A DNA stretch of 64,000 nucleotides, taken from Ectobius pallidus. Its lineage: Eukaryota; Arthropoda; Insecta; Blattodea; Ectobiidae. The translations under genes and the position numbers were made by a program. The notes below the pieces were generated by a model, which worked only from the letters and a program-made list of their open reading frames with translations, was not told the origin of the DNA and ran no database searches. The stretch spans positions 1,674,001 to 1,738,000 of the forward strand of contig CAXKWD010000015.1 of assembly GCA_964059195.1 (NCBI GenBank), written 5' to 3'. Below are positions 1 to 13,700 of the stretch, in pieces. Each line of letters begins with the position of its first letter. Position 1 is the first letter of the stretch.

Positions 1-3000
1 AACAGATCTTTTTGATGACCTTGCTAGGCAACAGTTTCCGGTTTAGACTGGCATGGCTAGGCAAAACTTTCGTGATAGAAAAATTACATTGTTAGGCAGA
101 CAAATAGTATTTAAAAATTACATTGCTAGGAAAACGTTTCGTCTTCGAATAATGCATTGAAATGTAAACGTTTTGTGTCTGAAATTGACATAGCTACGCA
201 ACAGTATATATTTTAAAAGTTTATAATAGGTAGCAATATTGTGTTTATAAATGACATTGCTAAGAAAAGTTATTTTTTATGACATTGCTAGGCAACAGTT
301 TCCGGTTTAAAATGGCATTGCTAGGCAATGCTTTCGTGTTTTAAAACTCATTGCTAGGCAACAGTATTCTTTCTGTTCAAGCAAAATTTACAACCCATGT
401 TTTGCCATTAGCATTTCACCGATATTTTCATTGTATGTATTGATCATTGAGGGATTAAAAACTATTCCTTATAGATGACATTGCTAGGCAACAGTTTCGT
501 ATTTGGAGATGGCATTGCTAAGCTACAGTTTCTTGTTCAAGATGTCAATGCTAAGCAACAGTCAGGTGTTTTAAAAACATCATTGCTAACCAACAGTTTC
601 CGGTTTAGACTGGCATCGCTAGGCAACACTTTTGTGATAGAAAAATCTAATTGTTAGGCAGCCAAATTGTCTTTAAAAGTTACATTGCTAGGAAAAGTTA
701 CGACTTTGAAAAATGCATTGGAAGGTAAAGGTTTTGTGTCAGAAATTGACATATCTCCGCAACAGTATCTTTTTTTAAAAGCTTTTAATAGGTAGCAATA
801 TTATGATTAAAAATGATATTGCTAAGCAACAGATCTTTTTGATGACTTTGCTAGGCAACAGTTTCCGGTTTAGACTGGCATGGCTAGGAAAAACTTTCGT
901 GACAGAAAAATTACATTGTTAGGCAGCCAAATTGTATTTAAAAATTACATTGCTAGGAAAAAGTTTCACTTTGAAAAATGCATTGAAATGTAAAAGTTTT
1001 GTGTCTGAAATTGACATTGCTACGCAACAGTATATTTTTTTAAAAGTTTATAATAGGTAGCAATATTGTGTTTAAAAATGACATTGCTAAGCAACAGTTC
1101 TTTTTGACGACATTGCTAGGCAACAGTTCCCGGTTTAAAATGGAATTGCTAGGCAACACTTTCGTGTTAAAACTCATTGCTAGGCAACAGTATTCTTTCT
1201 ATTCAAGCAAAATTTACAACCCATGTTTTGCCATTAGCATTTCACCGATATTTTCATTGTATGTATTGATCATTGAGGGATTAAAAACTATTCCTTATAG
1301 ATGACATTCCTAGGCAACAGTTTCGTATTTGGAGATGGCATTGCTAAGCTACAGTTTCTTGTTCAAAATGTCAATGCTAAGCAACAGTCAGGTGTTTTAA
1401 AAACTTCATTGCTAAGCAACAGTTTCCGGTTTAGACTGGCATCGCTAGGCAACACTTTTGTGATAGAAAAATTTAATTGTTGGCAGCCAAATTGTCTTTA
1501 AAAGTTACATTGCTAGGAAAAGTTACGACTTTGAAAAATGCATTGAAAGGTAAAGGTTTTGTGTCAGAAATTGACATATCTCCGCAACAGTATCTTTTTT
1601 TAAAAGCTTTTAATAGGTAGCAATATTATGATTAAAAATGATATTGCTAAGCAACAGATCTTTTTGATGACATTGCTAGGCAACAGTTTCCGGTTTAGAC
1701 TGGCATGGCTAGGCAAAACTTTCGTGATAGAAAAATTACATTGTTAGGCAGCCAAATAGTATTTAAAAATTACATTGCTAGGAAAAAGTTTCGTCTTTGA
1801 ATAATGCATTGAAATGTAAAAGTTTGGTGTCTGAAATTGACATTGCTACGCAACAGGATATATTTTAAAAGTTTATAATAGGTAGCAATATTGTGTTTAT
1901 AAATGACATTGCTAAGAAAAGTTATTTTTTATGACATTGCTAGGCAACAGTTTCCGGTTTAAAATGGCATTGCTAGGCAACACTTTCGTGTTAAAACTCA
2001 TTGCTAGGCAACAGTATTCTTTCTATTCAAGCAAAATTTACAACCCATGTTTTGCCATTAGCATTTCACCGATATTTTCATTGTATGTATTGATCATGGA
2101 GGGATTAAAAACTATTCCTTATAGATGACATTGCTAGGCAACAGTTTCGTATTTGGAGATGGCATTGCTAAGCTACAGTTTCTTGTTCAAAATGTCAATG
2201 CTAAGCAACAGTCAGGTGTTTTAAAAACTTCATTGCTAAGCAACAGTTTCCGGTTTAGACTGGCATCGCTAGGCAACACTTTTGTGATAGAAAAAATTTA
2301 ATTGTTGGCAGCCAAATTGTCTTTAAAAGTTACATTGCTAGGAAAAGTTACGACTTTGAAAAATGCATTGAAAGGTAAAGGTTTTTTGTCCGAAATTGAC
2401 ATTGCTACGCAACAGTATCTTTTTTTAAAAGCTTTTAATAGGTAGCAATATTATGTTTAAGAATGACATTGCTAAGCAACAGATATTTTGATGACTTTGC
2501 TAGGCAACAGTTTCCGGTTTAGACTGGCATGGCTAGGCAAAACTTTCGTGATAGAAAAATTACATTGTTAGGCAGCCAAATTGTATTTAAAAATTACATT
2601 GCTAGGAAAAAGTTTCACTTTGAAAAATGCATTGAAATGTAAAAGTTTTGTGTCTGAAATTGACATTGCTACGCAACAGTATATTTTTTTAAAAGTTTAT
2701 AATAGGTAGCAATATTGTGTTTAAAAATGACATTGCTAAGCAACAGTTCTTTTTGACGACATTGCTAGGCAACAGTTCCCGGTTTAAATTGGCATTGCTA
2801 GGCAACACTTTCGTGTTTTAAAACTCATTGCTAGGCAACAGTATTCTTTCTGTTCAAGCAAAATTTACAACCCATGTTTTGCCATTAGCATTTCACCGAT
2901 ATTTTCAGTGTATGTATTGATCATTGAGGGATTAAAAACTATTCCTTATAGATGACATTGCTAGGCAACAGTTTCGTATTTGGAGATGGCATTGCTAAGC

Positions 3001-6000
3001 TACAGTTTCTTGTTCAAGATGTCAATACTAAGCAACAGTCAGGTGTTTTAAAAACATCATTGCTAAGCAACAGTTTCCGGTTTAGACTGGCATCGCTAGG
3101 CAACACTTTTGTGATAGAAAAATCTAATTGTTAGGCAGCCAAATTGTCTTTAAATGTTACATTGCTAGGAAAAGTTACGACTTTGAAAAATGCATTGAAA
3201 GGTAAAGGTTTTGTGTCAGAAATTGACATATCTCCGCAACAGTATCTTTTTTTAAAAGCTTTTAATAGGTAGCAATATTATGATTAAAAATGACATTGCT
3301 AAGCAACAGATCTTTTTGATGACATTGCTAGGCAACAGTTTCCGGTTTAGACTGGCATGGCTAGGCAAAACTTTCGTGATAGAAAAATTACATTGTTAGG
3401 CAGCCAAATAGTATTTAAAAATTACATTGCTAGGAAAAAGTTTCGTCTTTGAATAATGCATTGAAATGTAAAAGTTTGGTGTCTGAAATTGACATAGCTA
3501 CGCAACAGTATATATTTTAAAAGTTTATAATAGGTAGCAATATTGCAGTTTATAAATAACATTGCTAAGAAAAGTTATTTTATATGACATTGCTAGGCAA
3601 CAGTTTCCGGTTTAAAATGGCAGGGCTAGGCAACACTTTCGTGTTAAAACTCATTGCTAGGCAACAGTATTCTTTCTATTCAAGCAAAATTTACAACCCA
3701 TGTTTTGCCATTAGCATTTCACCGATATTTTCATTGTATGTATTGATCATTGAGGGATTAAAAACTATTCCTTATAGATGACATTCCTAGGCAACAGTTT
3801 CGTATTTGGAGATGGCATTGCTAAGCTACAGTTTCTTGTTCAAAATGTCAATGCTAAGCAACAGTCAGGTGTTTTAAAAACTTCATTGCTAAGCAACAGT
3901 TTCCGGTTTAACTGGCATCGCTAGGCAACACTTTTGTGATAGAAAAATTTAATTGTTGGCAGCCAAATTGTCTTTAAAAGTTACATTGCTAGGAAAAGTT
4001 ACGACTTTGAAAAATGCATTGAAAGGTAAAGGTTTTTTGACCGAAATTGACATTGCTACGCAACAGTATCTTTTTTTAAAAGCTTTTAATAGGTAGCAAT
4101 ATTATGTTTAAGAATGACATTGCTAAGCAACAGATCTTTTTGATGACTTTGCTAGGCAACAGTTTCCGGTTTAGACTGGCATGGCTAGGCAAAACTTTCG
4201 TGATAGAAAAATTACATTGTTAGGCAGCCAAATTGTATTTAAAAGTTACATTGCTAGGAAAAGTTACGACTTTGAAAAATGCATTGAAATGTAAAAGTTT
4301 TGTGTCTGAAATTGACATTGCTACGCAACAGTATATTTTTTTAAAAGTTTATAATATGTAGCAATATTGTGTTTAAAAATGACATTGCTAAGCAACAGTT
4401 CTTTTTGACGACATTGCTAGGCAACAGTTCCCGGTTTAAAATGGCATTGCTAGGCAACACTTTCGTGTTTTAAAACTCATTGCTAGGCAACAGTATTCTT
4501 TCTATTCAAGCAAAACTTACAACCCATGTTTTGCCATTAGCATTTCACCGATATTTTCATTGTATGTATTGATCATTGAGGGATTAAAAACTATTCCTTA
4601 TAGATGACATTGCTAGGCAACAGTTTCGTATTTGGAGATGGCATTGCTAAGCTACAGTTTCTTGTTCAAGATGTCAATGCTAAGCAACAGTCAGGTGTTT
4701 TAAAAACATCATAGCTAAGCAACAGTTTCCGGTTTAGACTGGCATCGCTAGGCAACACTTTTGTGATAGAAAAATCTAATTGTTAGGCAGCCAAATTGTC
4801 TTTAAAAGTTACATTGCTAGGAAAAGTTACGACTTTGAAAAATGCATTGAAAGGTAAAGGTTTTGTGTCAGAAATTGACATATCTCCGCAACAGTATCTT
4901 TTTTTAAAAGCTTTTAATAGGTAGCAATATTATGATTAAAAATGACATTGCTAAGCAACAGATCTTTTTGATGACATTGCTAGGCAACAGTTTCCGGTTT
5001 AGACTGGCATGGCTGGGCAAAACTTTCGTGATAGAAAAATTACATTGTTAGGCAGCCAAATAGTATTTAAAAATTACATTGCTAGGAAAAAGTTTCGTCT
5101 TTGAATAATGCATTGAAATGTAAAAGTTTGGTGTCTGAAATTGACAGAGCTACGCAACAGTATATATTTTAAAAGTTTATAATAGGTAGCAATATTGTGT
5201 TTATAAATGACATTGCTAAGAAAAGTTATTTTTTATGACATTGCTAGGCAACAGTTTCCGGTTTAAAATGGCATTGCTAGGCAACACTTTCGTGTTAAAA
5301 CTCATTGCTAGGCAACAGTATTCTTTCTATTCAAGCAAAATTTACAACCCATGTTTTGCCATTAGCATTTCACCGATATTTTCATTGTATGTATTGATCA
5401 TCGAGGGATTAAAAACTATTCCTTATAGATGACATTCCTAGGCAACAGTTTCGTATTTGGAGATGGCATTGCTAAGCTACAGTTTCTTGTTCAAAATGTC
5501 AATGCTAAGCAACAGTCAGGTGTTTTAAAAACTTCATTGCTAAGCAACAGTTTCCGGTTTAGACTGGCATCGCTAGGCAACACTTTTGTGATAGAAAAAT
5601 TTAATTGTTGGCAGCCAAATTGTCTTTAAAAGTTACATTGCTAGGAAGTTACGACTTTGAAAAATGCATTGAAAGGTAAAGGATTTTTGTCCGAAATTGA
5701 CATTGCTACGCAACAGTATCTTTTTTTAAAAGCTTCTAATAGGTAGCAATATTGTGTTTAAAAATGACATTGCTAAGCAACAGTTCTTTTTGACGACATT
5801 GCTAGGCAACAGTTTCCGGTTTAGACTGGCATGGCTAGGCAAAACTTTCGTGATAGAAAAATCACATTGTTAGGCAGACAAATAGTATTTAAAAATTACA
5901 TTGCTAGGAAAACGTTTCGTCTTCGAATAATGCATTGAAATGTAAACGTTTTGTGTCTGAAATTGACATAGCTACGCAACAGTATATATTTTAAAAGTTT

Positions 6001-9000
6001 ATAATAGGTAGCAATATTGTGTTTATAAATGACATTGCTAAGAAAAGTTATTTCTTATGACATTGCTAGGCAACAGTTTCCGGTTTAAAATGGCATTGCT
6101 AGGCAACACTTTCGTGTTTTAAAACTCATTGCTAGGCAACAGTATTCTTTCTGTTCAAGCAAAATTTACAACCCATGTTTTGCCATTAGCATTTCACCGA
6201 TATTTTCATTGTATGTATTGATCATTGAGGGATTAAAAACTATTCCTTATAGATGACATTGCTAGGCAACAGTTTCGTATTTGGAGATGGCATTGCTAAG
6301 CTACAGTTTCTTGTTCAAGATGTCAATGCTAAGCAACAGTCAGGTGTTTTAAAAACATCATTGCTAAGCAACAGTTTCCGGTTTAGACTGGCATCGCTAG
6401 GCAACACTTTTGTGATAGAAAAATCTAATTGTTAGGCAGCCAAATTGTCTTTAAAAGTTACATTGCTAGGAAAAGTTACGACTTTGAAAAATGCATTGAA
6501 AGGTAAAGGTTTTGTGTCAGAAATTGACATATCTCCGCAACAGTATCTTTTTTTAAAAGCTTTTAATAGGTAGCAATATTATGATTAAAAATGACATTGC
6601 TAAGCAACAGATCTTTTTGATGACATTGCTAGGCAACAGTTTCCGGTTTAGACTGGCATGGCTAGGCAAAACTTTCGTGATAGAAAAATTACATTGTTAG
6701 GCAGCCAAATAGTATTTAAAAATTACATTGCTAGGAAAAAGTTTCACTTTGAAAAATGCATTGAAATGTAAAAGTTTTGTGTCTGAAATTGACATTGCTA
6801 CGCAACAGTATATTTTTTTAAAAGTTTATAATAGGTAGCAATATTGTGTTTAAAAATGACATTGCTAAGCAACAGTTCTTTTTGACGACATTGCTAGGCA
6901 ACAGTTCCCGGTTTAAATTGGCATTGCTAGGCAACACTTTCGTGTTTTAAAACTCATTGCTAGGCAACAGTATTCTTTCTGTTCAAGCAAAATTTACAAC
7001 CCATGTTTTGCCATTAGCATTTCACCGATATTTTCAGTGTATGTATTGATCATTGAGGGATTAAAAACTATTCCTTATAGATGACATTGCTAGGCAACAG
7101 TTTCGTATTTGGAGATGGCATTGCTAAGCTACAGTTTCTTGTTCAAGATGTCAATACTAAGCAACAGTCAGGTGTTTTAAAAACATCATTGCTAAGCAAC
7201 AGTTTCCGGTTTAGACTGGCATCGCTAGGCAACACTTTTGTGATAGAAAATCTAATTGTTAGGCAGCCAAATTGTCTTTAAATGTTACATTGCTAGGAAA
7301 AGTTACGACTTTGAAAAATGCATTGAAAGGTAAAGGTTTTGTGTCAGAAATTGACATATCTCCGCAACAGTATCTTTTTTTAAAAGCTTTTAATAGGTAG
7401 CAATATTATGATTAAAAATGACATTGCTAAGCAACAGATCTTTTTGATGACATTGCTAGGCAACAGTTTCCGGTTTAGACTGGCATGGCTAGGCAAAACT
7501 TTCGTGATAGAAAAATTACATTGTTAGGCAGCCAAATAGTATTTAAAAATTACATTGCTAGGAAAAAGTTTCGTCTTTGAATAATGCATTGAAATGTAAA
7601 AGTTTGGTGTCTGAAATTGACATAGCTACGCAACAGTATATATTTTAAAAGTTTATAATAGGTAGCAATATTGTGTTTATAAATGACATTGCTAAGAAAA
7701 GTTATTTTATATGACATTGCTAGGCAACAGTTTCCGGTTTAAAATGGCAGGGCTAGGCAACACTTTCGTGTTAAAACTCATTGCTAGGCAACAGTATTCT
7801 TTCTATTCAAGCAAAATTTACAACCCATGTTTTGCCATTAGCATTTCACCGATATTTTCATTGTATGTATTGATCATTGAGGGATTAAAAACTAATCCTT
7901 ATAGATGACATTCCTAGGCAACAGTTTCGTATTTGGAGATGGCATTGCTAAGCTACAGTTTCTTGTTCAAAATGTCAATGCTAAGCAACAGTCAGGTGTT
8001 TTAAAAACTTCATTGCTAAGCAACAGTTTCCGGTTTAGACTGGCATCGCTAGGCAACACTTTTGTGATAGAAAAATTTAATTGTTGGCAGCCAAATTGTC
8101 TTTAAAAGTTACATTGCTAGGAAAAGTTACGACTTTGAAAAATGCATTGAAAGGTAAAGGTTTTTTGACCGAAATTGACATTGCTACGCAACAGTATCTT
8201 TTTTTAAAAGCTTTTAATAGGTAGCAATATTATGTTTAAGAATGACATTGCTAAGCAACAGATCTTTTTGATGACTTTGCTAGGCAACAGTTTCCGGTTT
8301 AGACTGGCATGGCTAGGCAAAACTTTCGTGATAGAAAAATTACATTGTTAGGCAGCCAAATTGTATTTAAAAGTTACATTGCTAGGAAAAGTTACGACTT
8401 TGAAAAATGCATTGAAATGTAAAAGTTTTGTGTCTGAAATTGACATTGCTACGCAACAGTATATTTTTTTAAAAGTTTATAATAGGTAGCAATATTGTGT
8501 TTAAAAATGACATTGCTAAGAAACAGTTCTTTTTGACGACATTGCTAGGCAACAGTTCCCGGTTTAAAATGGCATTGCTAGGCAACACTTTCGTGTTTTA
8601 AAACTCATTGCTAGGCAACAGTATTCTTTCTATTCAAGCAAAATTTACAACCCATGTTTTGCCATTAGCATTTCACCGATATTTTCATTGTATGTATTGA
8701 TCATTGAGGGATTAAAAACTATTCCTTATAGATGACATTGCTAGGCAACAGTTTCGTATTTGGAGATGGCATTGCTAAGCTACAGTTCCTTGTTCAAAAT
8801 GTCAATCCTAAGCAACAGTCAGGTGTTTTAAAAACTTCATTGCTAAGCAACAGTTTCCGGTTTAGACTGGCATCGCTAGGCAACAATTTTGTGATAGAAA
8901 AATCTAATTGTTAGGCAGCCAAATTGTCTTTAAAAGTTACATTGCTAGATAAAGTTACGACTTTGAAAAATGCATTGAAAGGTAAAGGATTTTTGGCAGA

Positions 9001-10737
9001 AATTGACATTGCTACGCAACAGTATCTTTTTTTAAAAGCTTTTAATAGGTAGCAATATTATGTTTATAAATGACATTGCTAAGCAACAGATATTTTTGAT
9101 GACATTGCTAGGCAACAGTTTCCGGTTTAGACTGGCATGGCTAGGCAAAACTTTCGTGATAGAAAAATTACATTGTTAGGCAGCCAAATTGTATTTAAAA
9201 ATTACATTGCTAGGAAAAAGTTTCACTTTGAAAAATGCATTGAAATGTAAAAGTTTTGTGTCTGAAATTGACATTGCTACGCAACAGTATATTTTTTTTA
9301 AAAGTTTATAATATATAGCAATATTGTGTTTAAAAATGACATTGCTAAGCAACAGTTCTTTTTGACGACATTGCTAGGCAACAGTTCCCGGTTTAAAATG
9401 GCATTGCTAGGCAACACTTTCGTGTTTTAAAACTCATTGCTAGGCAACAGTATTCTTTCTATTCAAGCAAAATTTACAACCCATGTTTTGCCATTAGCTT
9501 TTCACCGATATTTTCATTGTATGTATTGATCATTGAGGGATTAAAAACTATTCCCTATAGATGACATTGCTAGGCAACAGTTTCGTATTTGGAGATGGCA
9601 TTGCTAAGCTACAGTTCCTTGTTCAAAATGTCAACGCTAAGCAACAGTCAGGTGTTTCAAAAACTTCATTGCTAAGCAATAGTTTCCGGTTTAGACTGGC
9701 ATCGCTAGGCAACACTTTTGTGATAGAAAAATCTAATTGTTAGGCAGCCAAATTGTCTTTAAAAGTTACATTGCTAGGAAAAGTTACGACTTTGAAAAAT
9801 GCATTGAAAGGTAAAGGTTTTGTGTCAGAAATTGACATTGCTCCGCAACAGTATCTTTTTTTAAAAGCTTCTAATAGGTAGCAATATTGTGTTTAAAAAT
9901 GACATTGCTAAGCAACAGTTCTTTTTGACGACATTGCTAGGCAACAGTTTCCGGTTTAGACTGGCATGGCTAGGCAAAACTTTCGTGATAGAAAAATTAC
10001 ATTGTTAGGCAGACAAATAGTATTTAAAAATTACATTGCTAGGAAAACGTTTCGTCATCGAATAATGCATTGAAATGTAAACGTTTTGTGTCTGAAATTG
10101 ACATAGCTACGCAACAGTATATATTTTAAAAGTTTATAATAGGTAGCAATATTGTGTTTATAAATGACATTGCTAAGAAAAGTTATTTTTTATGACATTG
10201 CTAGGCAACAGTTTCCGGTTTAAAATGGCATTGCTAGGCAACACTTTCGTGTTAAAACTCATTGCTAGGCAACAGTATTCTTTCTATTCAAGCAAAATTT
10301 ACAACCCATGTTTTGCCATTAGCATTTCACCGATATTTTCATTGTATGTATTGATCATTGAGGGATTAAAAACTATTCCTTATAGATGACATTCCTAGGC
10401 AACAGTTTCGTATTTGGAGATGGCATTGCTAAGCTACAGTTTCTTGTTCAAAATGTCAATGCTAAGCAACAGTCAGGTGTTTTAAAAACTTCATTGCTAA
10501 GCAACAGTTTCCGGTTTAGACTGGCATCGCTAGGCAACACTTTTGTGATAGAAAAATTTAATTGTTGGCAGCCAAATTGTCTTTAAAAGTTACAATGCTA
10601 GGAAAAGTTACGACTTTGAAAAATGCATTGAAAGGTAAAGGTTTTTTGTCCGAAATTGACATTGCTACGCAACAGTATCTTTTTTTAAAAGCTTTTAATA
10701 GGTAGCAATATTATGTTTAAGAATGACATTGCTAAGC
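1..10737 (+). repeat. Higher-order repeat, 13-mer, copy 1
   Basis: This stretch of 13 monomers reappears 10,737 bp downstream. Private variants recur at exactly that offset: GGCAATGCTTTCG near 330, CTAACCAACAG near 586, TGGAATTGCTAGG near 1140, CAACAGGATAT near 1853, GATCATGGAGG near 2094, TATTGCAGTTTATAAATAAC near 3541, GGTTTAACTGGC near 3905, CTAGGAAGTTACG near 5641, CTAGATAAAG near 8946 and TTCCCTATAG near 9551. The copy may begin left of the window, so its true left end is unknown. Monomer types in order: recombinant, II, I, II, I, II, recombinant, I, II, I, I, II, recombinant. Confidence 0.93.
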
Positions 10738-13700
10738 AACAGATCTTTTTGATGACCTTGCTAGGCAACAGTTTCCGGTTTAGACTGGCATGGCTAGGCA
10801 AAACTTTCGTGATAGAAAAATTACATTGTTAGGCAGACAAATAGTATTTAAAAATTACATTGCTAGGAAAACGTTTCGTCTTCGAATAATGCATTGAAAT
10901 GTAAACGTTTTGTGTCTGAAATTGACATAGCTACGCAACAGTATATATTTTAAAAGTTTATAATAGGTAGCAATATTGTGTTTATAAATGACATTGCTAA
11001 GAAAAGTTATTTTTTATGACATTGCTAGGCAACAGTTTCCGGTTTAAAATGGCATTGCTAGGCAATGCTTTCGTGTTTTAAAACTCATTGCTAGGCAACA
11101 GTATTCTTTCTGTTCAAGCAAAATTTACAACCCATGTTTTGCCATTAGCATTTCACCGATATTTTCATTGTATGTATTGATCATTGAGGGATTAAAAACT
11201 ATTCCTTATAGATGACATTGCTAGGCAACAGTTTCGTATTTGGAGATGGCATTGCTAAGCTACAGTTTCTTGTTCAAGATGTCAATGCTAAGCAACAGTC
11301 AGGTGTTTTAAAAACATCATTGCTAACCAACAGTTTCCGGTTTAGACTGGCATCGCTAGGCAACACTTTTGTGATAGAAAAATCTAATTGTTAGGCAGCC
11401 AAATTGTCTTTAAAAGTTACATTGCTAGGAAAAGTTACGACTTTGAAAAATGCATTGGAAGGTAAAGGTTTTGTGTCAGAAATTGACATATCTCCGCAAC
11501 AGTATCTTTTTTTAAAAGCTTTTAATAGGTAGCAATATTATGATTAAAAATGATATTGCTAAGCAACAGATCTTTTTGATGACTTTGCTAGGCAACAGTT
11601 TCCGGTTTAGACTGGCATGGCTAGGAAAAACTTTCGTGACAGAAAAATTACATTGTTAGGCAGCCAAATTGTATTTAAAAATTACATTGCTAGGAAAAAG
11701 TTTCACTTTGAAAAATGCATTGAAATGTAAAAGTTTTGTGTCTGAAATTGACATTGCTACGCAACAGTATATTTTTTTAAAAGTTTATAATAGGTAGCAA
11801 TATTGTGTTTAAAAATGACATTGCTAAGCAACAGTTCTTTTTGACGACATTGCTAGGCAACAGTTCCCGGTTTAAAATGGAATTGCTAGGCAACACTTTC
11901 GTGTTAAAACTCATTGCTAGGCAACAGTATTCTTTCTATTCAAGCAAAATTTACAACCCATGTTTTGCCATTAGCATTTCACCGATATTTTCATTGTATG
12001 TATTGATCATTGAGGGATTAAAAACTATTCCTTATAGATGACATTCCTAGGCAACAGTTTCGTATTTGGAGATGGCATTGCTAAGCTACAGTTTCTTGTT
12101 CAAAATGTCAATGCTAAGCAACAGTCAGGTGTTTTAAAAACTTCATTGCTAAGCAACAGTTTCCGGTTTAGACTGGCATCGCTAGGCAACACTTTTGTGA
12201 TAGAAAAATTTAATTGTTGGCAGCCAAATTGTCTTTAAAAGTTACATTGCTAGGAAAAGTTACGACTTTGAAAAATGCATTGAAAGGTAAAGGTTTTGTG
12301 TCAGAAATTGACATATCTCCGCAACAGTATCTTTTTTTAAAAGCTTTTAATAGGTAGCAATATTATGATTAAAAATGATATTGCTAAGCAACAGATCTTT
12401 TTGATGACATTGCTAGGCAACAGTTTCCGGTTTAGACTGGCATGGCTAGGCAAAACTTTCGTGATAGAAAAATTACATTGTTAGGCAGCCAAATAGTATT
12501 TAAAAATTACATTGCTAGGAAAAAGTTTCGTCTTTGAATAATGCATTGAAATGTAAAAGTTTGGTGTCTGAAATTGACATTGCTACGCAACAGGATATAT
12601 TTTAAAAGTTTATAATAGGTAGCAATATTGTGTTTATAAATGACATTGCTAAGAAAAGTTATTTTTTATGACATTGCTAGGCAACAGTTTCCGGTTTAAA
12701 ATGGCATTGCTAGGCAACACTTTCGTGTTAAAACTCATTGCTAGGCAACAGTATTCTTTCTATTCAAGCAAAATTTACAACCCATGTTTTGCCATTAGCA
12801 TTTCACCGATATTTTCATTGTATGTATTGATCATGGAGGGATTAAAAACTATTCCTTATAGATGACATTGCTAGGCAACAGTTTCGTATTTGGAGATGGC
12901 ATTGCTAAGCTACAGTTTCTTGTTCAAAATGTCAATGCTAAGCAACAGTCAGGTGTTTTAAAAACTTCATTGCTAAGCAACAGTTTCCGGTTTAGACTGG
13001 CATCGCTAGGCAACACTTTTGTGATAGAAAAAATTTAATTGTTGGCAGCCAAATTGTCTTTAAAAGTTACATTGCTAGGAAAAGTTACGACTTTGAAAAA
13101 TGCATTGAAAGGTAAAGGTTTTTTGTCCGAAATTGACATTGCTACGCAACAGTATCTTTTTTTAAAAGCTTTTAATAGGTAGCAATATTATGTTTAAGAA
13201 TGACATTGCTAAGCAACAGATATTTTGATGACTTTGCTAGGCAACAGTTTCCGGTTTAGACTGGCATGGCTAGGCAAAACTTTCGTGATAGAAAAATTAC
13301 ATTGTTAGGCAGCCAAATTGTATTTAAAAATTACATTGCTAGGAAAAAGTTTCACTTTGAAAAATGCATTGAAATGTAAAAGTTTTGTGTCTGAAATTGA
13401 CATTGCTACGCAACAGTATATTTTTTTAAAAGTTTATAATAGGTAGCAATATTGTGTTTAAAAATGACATTGCTAAGCAACAGTTCTTTTTGACGACATT
13501 GCTAGGCAACAGTTCCCGGTTTAAATTGGCATTGCTAGGCAACACTTTCGTGTTTTAAAACTCATTGCTAGGCAACAGTATTCTTTCTGTTCAAGCAAAA
13601 TTTACAACCCATGTTTTGCCATTAGCATTTCACCGATATTTTCAGTGTATGTATTGATCATTGAGGGATTAAAAACTATTCCTTATAGATGACATTGCTA

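Noticed and set aside
1931..2325. ATGA overlap between successive open frames (for example at 2,125-2,128), resembling translational coupling in bacteria
   Set aside because: The overlap is a fixed string in the monomer (TATAGATGACATT) and both frames are satellite. No ribosome-binding site or independent coding evidence exists.
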